Below, piece after piece: positions 35,772 through 45,474 of a stretch of 64,000 bases of DNA. A model generated the notes under the pieces. It was not told the DNA's origin. It saw only the letters and a program-made list of their open reading frames with translations, and searched no databases. Position 1 is the stretch's first letter. Each line of letters begins with the position of its first letter. Source of the stretch: Carallia brachiata (Eukaryota > Streptophyta > Magnoliopsida > Malpighiales > Rhizophoraceae); the NCBI GenBank assembly GCA_021464245.1, contig JADCRB010000043.1, positions 5,202,794-5,266,793 of the forward strand. The letters are read 5' to 3'. Made by a program: the position numbers and the translations under genes.

Positions 35772-38564
35772 CTAGACAGGGCACTGTGCAACCTCCAATG
35801 GCGGATAACTTGGCCGGAAGCTCTAGTTTGCCACTTGCCAAGAATCAAATCAGACCACTGCCCACTCTTAATTAGAATGCAGGGTAATGTACAGCAAGGG
35901 AGGAGGAATGCCCCCTTTCGATTTTTGGGAGCTTGGCTAACACATAAAGAATTCCCATCTCTTATTAAGGATAACTGGAAGACAGAACATCCTCTCCCGA
36001 TATCACTTAGCAACCTTCAACCTGTTCTAGCTCTATGGAACCGCCAAGCTTTTGGGCACATCTTTTGGAGGAAGAAGCGGTTGTTAGCCAGGATCCAGGG
36101 TTGCCAGAAGTGGCTAGTGCAGTCATTCAATCCCTCTTTGGCAGCATTGGAACAGGAGTTACAAGAAGAGTTGGCTGAAGTGCTAAAGCAAGAGGAAATA
36201 TTATGGTTTCAAAAATCTCGAGCCCAATGGATTAATGATGGGGACAGGAACACCAGATTCTTCCACGCCACCACACTCATTAGAAGAAAGAGAAACAGAA
36301 TTGAGGCGTTGAAAGACGAAAACGGGCAGTGGATGTGGGATGAATTACAACTAAAAACATATGCCAGGGACTTTTTTCAAAAGCTCTACACAGAAGAAGG
36401 CTCGTGCCCAGATTTATTCCCTGTTAAAGGAGCATTCCATACTATCACCCCACAGGAGTTAAATCAACTTACCCGCCCATTTGATGAAAGGGATGTGAAA
36501 TCGGCACTGTTTGCAATAGACCCATACAAGGCGCCTGGAGTCGACGGGTTTCATGCAGTATTTTACCAAAGGCTCTGGAAAATAGTAGGTGCAGCAGTGG
36601 TGAGCTTTGTGGTAGACATTCTGAATGGTAAAGAAAGCCCGAAAGGCATCAATGAAACTATGATTGTACTGATTCCTAAATGCCCCTCCCCAACAAGGAT
36701 TGCGGAATTTCGACCAATAAGCCTTTGCAATGTGTCATACAAAATAGTGTCAAAGGCCATTGTTGACAGACTTAAGCCCCTTTTGCCGAAATGGGTTGCA
36801 CCTACGCAATCTAGCTTTGTAGGTGGGAGACAAATATCAGATAATATAGTCGTTCTCCAAGAGGCTCTACACTCTATGAGATCCAAGAGAGGCAAAACAG
36901 GTTACATGATATATAAGCTCGATTTGGAAAAGGCATATGATCGAGTCAGTTGGGAGTTTCTGCGGGACACTTTGAAGGAACTAAAGCTCTCAAGTTCTCT
37001 CATTTCACTAATCATGGAATGTGTCACCTCAACCTCGATGCAAATACTATGGAATGGTGAGCCCACACCTCGTTTCCAGCCATCGAGGGGACTTCGTCAA
37101 GGCGATCCCCTCTCACCTTACCTATTTGTCCTATGCATCGAGCGGCTGGCGCACTTAGTTGAAGCTGAAGTAGCCAAAGGAAAATGGCAACAACTAAAAC
37201 TGTCAAGGGGAGGACCAGGGCTGTCTCATCTCTTTTTCGCGGATGATGTGGTGTTATTTGGTCAAGCAACGTTGAATCAGGTCAGGGTCATCAAAAGGTG
37301 TTTAGATATGTTCTGCTTGGCATCAGGTCAAAAGGTCAGCAATGCTAAATCAAGAATGCTAGTCTCTCGAAATGTGGATAGCAACATGGCTAGGCAATTA
37401 AGTGAGGCTGCTGGAATCCCTCTAACGAAAGATCTTGGGAGATATCTAGGCATGCCAACACTGAATGGTAGGGTCAATATACAGACGTACAGAGGAGTTT
37501 TGGAGCGTGTACAATCGAAACTAGCAGGGTGGAAGGTTGATCAATTATCCTTTGCTGGAAGGCTAACGCTTCTTAATTCGGTATTCTCTGCTATGCCGGC
37601 ATATGCAATGCAAACTGCTGAATTACCAAAAACGCTGTGTCACAAACTGGATCAACACAGTCGTCGATTCTTATGGGGAGAAAAGGATAATAACAGACGC
37701 GTGCATTTACTGAATTGGAAAATGGTGTGCCGAGCAAAAAATGAAGGAGGTCTTGGAATAAGGGACTCTCACAAGGCAAATCAGGCCATGCTAGCGAAAC
37801 TAAGTTGGCGCTTTCTAAAGGAAGAAGGAAGTTTGTGGGATCGAGTCCTACAGGGAAAATATTGTCCAAAGGGCTCTCGTCAATTAAGCTATAAGCCAGT
37901 AGCCTCACACACGTGGAGAAGCTTGGTGCATACCAAAGACTTGATGGACCAAAATTTGAAATGGAGAGTCACTGATGGGAGGACGACCAAGTTTTGGGTC
38001 GATAAATGGGTTGACCTTGAGTATCTATATGACAGTGCAATGAGACCCCTGTCAGCGGACGAGCTGAACTTGCCAGTGCGGGCCTACTGGAATGAAAATT
38101 CGGGGTGGGATTGGGCTAGATTATGCACACTGCTTCCTCTAAATAGACTAAGTGCCATAGCACCCATCACGTTGTGCTTAGTGTCCAAGCCGGATGTATT
38201 AGCATGGGGACTAGCACCAGATGGAGCTTTCTCAGTAAAATCTGCCTACCAATCTTTGAATGTTCCCCATACCCCGAGCAACTCATGGAATTCACAATGG
38301 AACGGCATCTGGAAGGTAAATTGCCCCGAGAAGATGAGATGTTTTCTCTGGCAAGTGGCACATGATAGAATAATGACAAATTATGAACGCTGGAGAAGGG
38401 GGTTTGGCAACTCTAATAAGTGTCCAGTGTGTGAAAGACAAGTGGAGGACACACTGCACTTGCTTCGAGACTGTCGATTACCAGCAAAGGTATGGAATGC
38501 ATTGGTTAAACCAGAAGCAAAAGCAAATTCTTTCATGTTAGCCTCCCTGTTTGGATCAGCTTGA
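35772..38564 (+). CDS. LINE-2 reverse transcriptase frame (endonuclease tail, RT, zf-RVT)
   Basis: The open frame encodes the end of an apurinic-type endonuclease (LDRALCNLQWRITW, then SDHCPLL), a linker with WINDGDRNTRFFHATT, and a full L1-type RT. RT motifs in order are KAPGVDGFHAVFYQRLW, FRPISLCNVSYKIVSKAI, QSSFVGGRQISDN, KLDLEKAYDRVSWEFL, SRGLRQGDPLSPYLF, and the catalytic FADD. Numbered from 35835, FADD is residues 468-471. A zf-RVT region (CFLWQVAHDRIMTN, CPVCERQVEDTLHLLRDC) ends it. There is no natural start codon: the 5' end is lost, and at least one shift before 35772 separates the GDFN and FTWVRGR parts. The stop at 38562 comes from a frameshift; the RNase H continues in another frame. 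Confidence 0.88.
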   Translation, partial: LDRALCNLQWRITWPEALVCHLPRIKSDHCPLLIRMQGNVQQGRRNAPFRFLGAWLTHKEFPSLIKDNWKTEHPLPISLSNLQPVLALWNRQAFGHIFWRKKRLLARIQGCQKWLVQSFNPSLAALEQELQEELAEVLKQEEILWFQKSRAQWINDGDRNTRFFHATTLIRRKRNRIEALKDENGQWMWDELQLKTYARDFFQKLYTEEGSCPDLFPVKGAFHTITPQELNQLTRPFDERDVKSALFAIDPYKAPGVDGFHAVFYQRLWKIVGAAVVSFVVDILNGKESPKGINETMIVLIPKCPSPTRIAEFRPISLCNVSYKIVSKAIVDRLKPLLPKWVAPTQSSFVGGRQISDNIVVLQEALHSMRSKRGKTGYMIYKLDLEKAYDRVSWEFLRDTLKELKLSSSLISLIMECVTSTSMQILWNGEPTPRFQPSRGLRQGDPLSPYLFVLCIERLAHLVEAEVAKGKWQQLKLSRGGPGLSHLFFADDVVLFGQATLNQVRVIKRCLDMFCLASGQKVSNAKSRMLVSRNVDSNMARQLSEAAGIPLTKDLGRYLGMPTLNGRVNIQTYRGVLERVQSKLAGWKVDQLSFAGRLTLLNSVFSAMPAYAMQTAELPKTLCHKLDQHSRRFLWGEKDNNRRVHLLNWKMVCRAKNEGGLGIRDSHKANQAMLAKLSWRFLKEEGSLWDRVLQGKYCPKGSRQLSYKPVASHTWRSLVHTKDLMDQNLKWRVTDGRTTKFWVDKWVDLEYLYDSAMRPLSADELNLPVRAYWNENSGWDWARLCTLLPLNRLSAIAPITLCLVSKPDVLAWGLAPDGAFSVKSAYQSLNVPHTPSNSWNSQWNGIWKVNCPEKMRCFLWQVAHDRIMTNYERWRRGFGNSNKCPVCERQVEDTLHLLRDCRLPAKVWNALVKPEAKANSFMLASLFGSA

Positions 38565-39322
38565 ACCTTACTGAGCACTTGGGGAATTCGAGGGTGGGTG
38601 ACTGGCAATCCCTATTTGCTACTGTGTGGTGGGTGTGGCGTTGGAGGAATGAGAAAGTATTCCAAGGAACCACGTATCACTCCTACCCAATTAGGTTCCT
38701 TATTAACCTAAATGAAGAGCTCGATTCGAGCAGCAAGGAAAAGGACTATGGTCAAAAGCCGAGAACAGAAGAGTTGGTGGGATGGAAGCCTCCTGCAGTT
38801 GGATGGGTTAAAGTTAATACTGATGGGGCTTCGAAGGGGAACCCAGGACCTGCGGCAGCAGCTGGTGTTTTGAGGGATCACAATGGTACATGGCTAGGAG
38901 GCTTCGTACAGAGGATAGGCACCAGCACAGCTTTCTCTGCTGAGCTGTGGGGCCTGTACAGGGGTCTTCAGTTAGCATGGCAATTTCAGGTTCCCAAAAT
39001 ATGGCTTGAGGTTGACTCAAAAGCAGCTATGGAGGCAGTTTTATGCGGAGTTACAGATACTCATCCGTATGCAGGCTTGGTAGAGAACTGCAAGGAATTG
39101 TTGGAACGTCAATGGGAGGTTCGAATATCACATATTTACCGGGAAGGGAACAAGGTTGCCGACTGGTTAGCTAACTCAGCCCTTTCTCCAAGACAGCCGT
39201 GTGGTGACGAGTTTACTATTATCTCACGTGCACCACAACCAGTTATTCCACTGCTACGTCAGGACTCCATAGGAGTGAGCTGGCCAAGGATGGTTCCCTC
39301 TGTAAGATTTGATATAATATAA
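38565..39322 (+). pseudogene. LINE-2 RNase H domain, displaced by a frameshift
   Basis: The sequence downstream of the RT stop continues the same polyprotein in another frame: VGDWQSLFATVWWVWRWRN, then a plant-type RNase H. Catalytic acidic residues are visible in VNTDGASKGNPGP, FSAELWGLYRGL, LEVDSKAAM and NKVADWLA. The RT frame ends in LFGSA-stop and this frame begins just there, so one small indel near 38.55 kb would account for the break. RNase H would degrade the RNA template strand during retrotransposition. The domain itself is uninterrupted to its own stop. Confidence 0.82.
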
Positions 39323-39604
39323 GGCCTCGGCCACCCTTTCAACCAAAAAAAAAAACAACCTAACCCAAGCCAGGTTTAACCTTCTAGTTTGGACGTTTCT
39401 CTCTTCAAAATTTCCATAAAAGAGCGCATTGCTAAGTATTTAAATCTTTTTAAAAACTAAAAGTCTCGAGTTAAAATTCTAATTATAATTAGAACAACCT
39501 CGAATTAGCTATAATTGTAATATTGTGTCTACATTAGTTGCAATGATGACAAACAATATACAAATTAAATGATTATTGTAGTCTTTATGAAGTATGCAAT
39601 TTAA

Positions 39605-42600
39605 CTAGCTAGAAGCTTCCATGCATTGCTCCATTGAATCTTTTGTGTAGTTAAAGACAGTTGGAGCATCTTTATCTCCGCGACCACTAAGATTTACTAC
39701 CACCTTGGTGCCATTGGACAAATTGGGACAAAGTTTTTTCCAGAAATGCCAGTGCATGAGATGCCTCCAAGGCTGGAAATATGCCTTCTAATCTGCATAG
39801 CCGCTGGTATGCTGCAAAATAATGAAGTACCAAAAGATTAGTACTTTGCACCATAAATTCATGCTCCAATCTGTTACTTCAATTTAAATAACTTCCAGTA
39901 CTTATTAGGAATTACCATCTATAGCTTCCTTGTCTGTGGCTGAGTAAAATTCTGCACGCCTTGTGTCTTTGAGAAAGCTCAATTCTGGGCTAACTCCTGG
40001 ATATTCCAGCCTACAACGTATTTTAATATAATGTAAGTAATTCCCTTGTAAAATAGGACATCTTTTGTATTCATTCTTCTATTTTATGACAGATCTTTCA
40101 TATACAATTCTTTTGAGTATCTATTGGTATTTTGCAATTGACTATAGATTCTAACTTATTATAATTTAAAATTATGTAAATAAGTTGTACATTTTTAGAT
40201 TCAAAACCTTTTGAGTGCTCTTTATGAAATAAGTGAGAGTCGTGACAGAAAGAGTCATGCTAGCACCCCATAATTTACTTTACTATGTAACACAAAGGAG
40301 CAATTTTAGTATTACATCCAAAAGTGTCATCTTAAATTACTTTATGCTATAAAAATTGTAATTAAAAATGGAATTGAGAAAATATAAATGTCAAGAAAAT
40401 TACTTTTTAACTATGAGAAAGATTCTAACTTGAGTTTTGTACTTGACACCAATAATTGGGTCCATTCACTTACCCTACACCAATAGAGTGTGGTCTAATA
40501 ATTTGTCCTTCCTCGTCCTGCAACAAATAGCTCATGGATCCATGGTAAACTCCCACATCTCCTCTAGCCAAAGTTGCAGCATGTCTTCCACTATCCAAGC
40601 CAAAGCCTGCAGCCTCAACTCCTATCAATCTTACATCTTTATCTTGTATAAATTCATGGAACAAACCCAATGCATTAGACCCACTTCCTACACAAGCAAC
40701 CAGCACGTCTGGCTTGCCTCCCCATTTCTCCATTGCTTGCTTCCTCGTCTCCTTTCCGATCACCGACTGAAATTCACATACCATGCTTGGACATGGATGT
40801 GGCCCAACCACGGTCCCCGTTAAGTAGTAGCTTGTCTCCAAGTTCCCCGCCCATTCCCGGATTGCTTCTGAGCTTGCTTCTTTAAAATTGCCTTCCACTG
40901 GTTTTACCTGCCAAGTGATAAATTAAACAAAATTAATCAAGATAGCCCAACTAACAACCAAGAGCTCAACAACTTTTTCTTTTTTGGTTTATAAAATGGA
41001 AAAGTGCCAGTAATACTTCATAAATTCACTAGGGAGGACTCACTACGTATAAATAAGTGCCACTATACGGAATTCAGGGACAAATATAGAAATTTTTCAT
41101 GGGCAAAATTAAAATTAACATATAAGACTATGAGGAAGAAAGAAAAAAGGAATTGTGTGGGTATGAAAAATTGAAGGGGGGCCAAAAATAATTTTGAGTG
41201 GAGGTAAATTTATTAAAATTTCATATTTTATTTATAAAAAAAAAAAATTCATTGGAGCAAGTGCCCCATTAAATATAAGCTAGTTTTACCCTTGATTGAA
41301 GTACTAGATGACTATATTTTTAAAATTCAGTAAAGATCACTAAATTACTCTCTCACAACAGTATCTGGAAATACTTTTAACCACACAGAACGCTGTGACG
41401 GAGATTTGAAGAGCTCAACAACTTTACCATCCGATTACTTGACTAGTGGAATCAAAACATAGTTTTATTTTGAAAGCTGTTTCTACATTAAATAAAAATG
41501 ATTTTTATGTTTCATGTGAGAGCCACGAAGCCAAATTTGTTTGAAAGGGAATTCTGGTCATAGGACAAAAAATAAAGGAGCTAGAAATACCTTAGCTCCT
41601 AAAAGCTTCATCAGGAGTAGATTTGAGGATTGCTTTTCCATATCAGTAGTGCCCATAAAGACAGTGCAATCTAAACCAAGCTTGGAGCAGGCAGCAGCTG
41701 TGGCGACGCCGTGCTGTCCAGCGCCGGTGGCAGCCACGACGGTGGTCAGGCCCATGCGTTTGGCGATCATAGCCTGTGCAATGGCATTGTTCATCTTGTG
41801 TGCACCGCAATGGCTTAGATCCTCTCTCTTGAGGTAGATTTCGGGTCCTTGTCCATCTTTGTTCTTGTAGTGATTTGTGAGCCTCTCGGCAAAGTACAAA
41901 GGTGTCCCCCTTCCCACGTAGTCTCTTAAAGCTATCCTTAGCTCCTCCTGCATCGTACGCGTGCGTGTCATAATAACAACCAAAGGAAAGGACCAAGAAA
42001 GAACAATAGATGTAGTGACTGAATGTGACCCCAGACGAATAGGAAAAATGTTCATGTCCCGAAGAAAAAAAGGTTGTTTGACAAGTATAATTATTATTAT
42101 AATTTATGTAATTATAATAATAAAATGAAGAAAAAGAAAATGATTTATTTTTTTATATTTTATGAATATAATATTACAAAAAATTTTTAAACACTTTTTA
42201 AAGACATTTATTAGATCCAAATTAAAATGGCTATTAACCTAAATTATGAATAGTCAATGTGATTTTTGATATAAAAATGTCACAATAGCAATAATGTTTG
42301 ATAGGTCCTCAAGAGATAAGATCCTGTAACTTAGAGGTCATGACTTTGTAATCTTAAAGTGAGATGTGGAACCCATGTTTTTGTCTTTTTGTGGAACTTC
42401 ATGATCCTAAAAGGCAGTTTTGGTTAATTTCTTCTCCAATTCTTTCATGGTTATAGTTAATGGTTCCGATTTTTGAAGGGGTGAACCATCATCAGACCAC
42501 ACCCCCTCCTAGTTCCGATAGACGGTCCAATTCTAGTTCTGTTCTGATTAATTTGAATCGGAATCGGAGCTGGGTGTGAGCTACCGTCAGCAACATGTAA

Positions 42601-43079
42601 CTCTGCAAATTGTTATTAGTACCCAACTTCATCCAGACATCATATCCATTTGTATCTACATTTTCCATGGCATTCCAAAAAACATGCCAAATTTCACTGA
42701 AAACGTACGACAAAACTCAAAAGACATAACTGCTCACCTGAAATTCTGCATCTTGTAGAACATACTTGAATTCAGCTTCCAGCCTGCTTAAACAAGTCAT
42801 GAGTGTTTCAGGCACAAACTTCCCTCCAAATTTCCCAAATTTTCCGGGAATCAATTTTAAGCCATCCTTGGGGACTTGGGTATCCGCCACCAATGGCCTA
42901 TTAACCACCAAGTTGGTGCTGGACCTTGTCGTGGCCATAGTTTTATGATCAAAAGCTAGAGAACAAGCTATCTGGGTATTGCTAATTCTTCTTTCCAGCC
43001 TCTTGTAGAGATTGCCTGGATATAAGTTACGTAGTTGGCAACCAAGGAAACTTGTTTGAACGTCACAAGACATGTTCAT
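39605..43079 (-). pseudogene. Tryptophan synthase beta-like gene, copy A (3'-exon frameshift)
   Basis: This is a PLP enzyme of the TrpB fold, plastid type. Exons are 42738-43079, 41591-41947, 40474-40907, 39916-40010 and 39605-39811, all GT-AG, about 478 codons as in plant TSB. Exon 1 carries a Ser/Arg-rich transit-peptide-like start and [14 protein letters not shown]. The PLP lysine is Lys165 in HKMNN. Alanine 187 stands where TrpB has its catalytic glutamate (AATGAGQHG for AETGAGQHG). The phosphate loop reads GSGSN (307-311) for GGGSN, and the VHSGTATLKDA segment is three residues shorter. In exon 5 a six-T run (39734-39739) has one base more than copy B, which shifts the frame and removes the SGRGDKD cofactor loop. 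It is either a recent pseudogene or a homopolymer sequencing error. Neighbours give no pathway clue. Confidence 0.85.
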
Positions 43080-43143
43080 GTTAGGCGTGTGTGCTTGTGA
43101 TGGGTCTTGGTTTTGTTGTGAAATTGCTTAACTGTAAGTGTCC

Positions 43144-43273
43144 ATATATATAGGGGACGAGCTGGCCATTTGATCATGAAATTGACAGGCTTCTTTTGAC
43201 AAGCAAATTGCAAATGAAAATCATTAAAAAAATAATAATAAACTTGGTTCCCTAAAGTTTTTAATGTCACGTG
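43144..43273 (-). promoter_or_regulatory. Copy A TSB promoter: TATA box and G-box
   Basis: On the minus strand CTATATATATGG lies about 65 bp before the ATG (43144-43152), and a CACGTG G-box sits at 43268-43273. Copy B keeps both at the same spacing (62500-62507 and 62630-62635). The G-box suggests bZIP or bHLH control; this is inference. Confidence 0.55.
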
Positions 43274-44510
43274 TAGTAATCAGAGCACCCGCGTAGACCC
43301 AACCTTTTGTCCACTAAGAAATATAACATTTACCCAACCTTTTTATTTATTTTTTTGAAAAATTTTTGATAGTATCAATTAAATAATTTAAAAATAATTT
43401 TAAAATAATAAAATTTATTTGATTATTACTATTTGAGGTAGTGACCTAATTAGTGATCTGGTGTACTTTCTCCTTTACTAGTCCAAAGTTATGTTTTGAA
43501 TTGTCAGATATGTTATATATTGTGCACGCTGTAAGTTCTAAACTCGTTAACACAGCACTCAGGTGAAGAGGAGGTTCACTCAGACTCAACGGACAGGTGA
43601 CTCATACCTTCGACCCAGAGGTGCAATGATATATATACTGATAATCACCTTTTTTGAGTTTCAAAAAAATATTTTTTATGATGGTTAAATTTAAAAAAAA
43701 TAAAAAATAGATAAATTGTCAAATATCATAAGACTGTATAGCCATTTTGAAGCCACCTAAAGTAACGTCACGTAGTGCTACCATTTTTTTATTGGTTTTC
43801 AAGTTTGCAAGGACTCAGATATAAGGACATATCAATTTCAAAAAACTAAAATATTAACACGGCATGTACACAATTATTTAAATATAAAAATATTTGTATG
43901 TATATATATAAATAAATTATAACATAAATTTTAGATTAAATTTTTTTTATTAAAATAAATTTCATAATATTTTTTTAGTATATTTAAATTTTCATAATAT
44001 ATATGGAGTATTAATATTTAATACACGAGAGCATACAAATTTTTTTTAAAAAAATTCAAATCCTCTTTCCCTCTTCCTCTCTTCCCATTCCAATTCAAAA
44101 CTTTTTTAAACAAAAGGATGGCCTATCGGAGATGACCGAAAGTCCATCGTCACATTTCTTTTTTTATTTTTTATTTTTTTATAAAACTTGTCTCTAGTAT
44201 ATCCGAAAAGTGTTTTTGTGTATCTAAGACCGTATACAAATCCTGCATAATTTGTTTCTCAATATTTTATTTACAAACACATTTTCATTTTTAGTGTATC
44301 AGACACATATCTATGTCATGTATGATACGTGTCCGACACAGATACTTCAATATATTTATTGTGTCTATGCTACTTACTTGATTTTTTAGTACGGTCATTC
44401 CCAGTACATACATAGAGAAAAAGAAATTAATAGGAGGGAATATTTGAATCTCTCGTTTCTAACTTGAATCGTAGTACCTGTAACTAAGCTAAGCTACACC
44501 AACTTTCTTC
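43274..44510. other. TSB upstream region, AT-rich; no gene seen
   Basis: The segment aligns patchily with 62636-63600 of copy B. Shared landmarks include AAACAAAAGGATGGCCTATC (44111 and 63200) and CACTGTCTTCTATxGT (44537 and 63617). A segment near 43.52-43.62 kb (CACTCAGGTGAAGAGGAGG) has no clear partner. No exon or RNA gene was recognised. Confidence 0.45.
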
Positions 44511-44639
44511 TTCTTGTTTTTTTTTGGCAGCAATTTTCACTGTCTTCTATAGTTGGGCATCCGATTGTTTGATAGCGAAATCCGCAGGTCGTCAGAACCT
44601 ATCTTCTGGTTTTGCTTTTTTTTCTTTTTACTATCCAAT

Positions 44640-44818
44640 GCGTAAACAGGCAGTTTAACGAGGCCGCTTATGCTCTAGCTAAGGTTGCTTTGTCACGTAC
44701 AGAAGAGGCAATATGGCAACGAGATAGTATAAAGTTTCAGTACATTATTGACAATAATTTATTGTACCTTAACTTTGTATCAAAGTTACTGTGTAATCTA
44801 TACGATAATATTAAATAA
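44640..44818 (+). pseudogene. Short LINE RNase H relic
   Basis: The reading VNRQFNEAAYALAKVALS matches the C-terminal helix of plant LINE RNase H (typically RxANxAAHxLAK.AL). Nothing else of the element remains. A more decayed version lies in copy B near 63740-63790, so the relic predates the duplication. Confidence 0.6.
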
Positions 44819-44905
44819 TTTATTTTTTTTAAATTCAGTCATTTAATGAATTATATTATTTTGATCTTTTTTTAATTCAACCTAAAAAAATCTCATCAAA
44901 TATTT

Positions 44906-45228
44906 TCTTATACTGTTGTTTCTTCTCTCATTGATCAAGATGCACAAATTACCTGAATAAATGAAAGTTTATTTTCCACTAAAAAAAAGAAAGCGCATAA
45001 CTATGTAACACCTTTTTTCTATCTACTTTTAACACGTTTAGACGCGCCGTACATATAAGCGAGTCTCACGCCAATTAAGTATCTATCAAATAGTATTCTC
45101 AAAAACAAAAAAAAAAAGAAGAGTATCTATCAAATAGAGACATGGACCCACCATTTACATAAGCAATGACGATGGTCGGCATAAGAAAGATTAGTATACG
45201 ATCTGCCAATAAAATTGTTCCTTGACGG
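44906..45228. other. Short AT-rich spacer; nothing recognised
   Basis: A repeated GTATCTATCAAATAG word lies near 45.08 and 45.12 kb. No gene is seen. Confidence 0.4.
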
Positions 45229-45474
45229 GCTGCTTAGCCCAATTGGTTTATTGGTTTTGTAATAAGGGAAGAATCAGCCAATAGGGTTCGATCTCCGGTA
45301 GAAAAAAAACAAAATTTTGTGACCTTGGAGCATAGCAACACTAAAATACCTTAAATCCATCACGTCGGTAGGAGTGAATTCGCTCTTAATATCACCTTGG
45401 GAGGGACTTGGTTTCAGTTGGCCTGTAATTGATCCGGAAACCGCAATGACAAAAAAGGAAAAACAAAAAAAAAG
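45229..45474 (+). mobile_element. Candidate tRNA-derived SINE
   Basis: An internal Pol III-type A box, TAGCCCAATTGG (45235-45246), and B box, GGTTCGATCTCC (45285-45296), lie 50 bp apart start to start. They are followed by about 150 bp of unrelated body and an A-rich tail (45451-45473). This is the SINE plan. It is not a tRNA gene: no cloverleaf or acceptor stem forms around the boxes. No target duplication was resolved. Confidence 0.5.

Larger units (their letters stand above)
35593..39355 (+). mobile_element. LINE-2: 5'-truncated, relatively young L1-type retrotransposon
   Basis: It starts exactly at the endonuclease GDFN motif (35593) and ends in an 11-base A run (39345-39355). It carries the endonuclease C-terminus, RT, zf-RVT and RNase H. 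Copy B of the duplication lacks it; the matching site there is 57741/57817. Relative to copy B, 75 bp (57742-57816) are missing at the insertion point, so integration went with a small target deletion and no target duplication. The long open RT frame shows that it is far younger than LINE-1. Confidence 0.9.
27340..44905. repeat. Segmental duplication, copy A (PCFS4 to TSB block)
   Basis: From about 27340, in intron 1 of the PCFS4-like gene, this region aligns in the same orientation and order with 52849-64000. The match runs through PCFS4 exons 2-7, its 3' flank, the TSB gene, its promoter and the RNase H relic at 44.6 kb. The right boundary is unknown because copy B runs off the window. Copy A alone carries LINE-2, a 0.6-kb insert at 34.4-35.0 kb, a CCGG-rich insert at 33.86-34.3 kb and 390 bp near 32.43-32.81 kb. 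Confidence 0.85.

Noticed and set aside
41643..41996. Alternative frame over TSB exon 2
   Set aside because: The true frame carries the PLP lysine motif and the correct splice phases; this one is a shadow.
45229..45300. A tRNA gene
   Set aside because: A and B boxes are present but no acceptor stem or anticodon arm forms, and the sequence continues into an A-tailed body. A SINE fits better.
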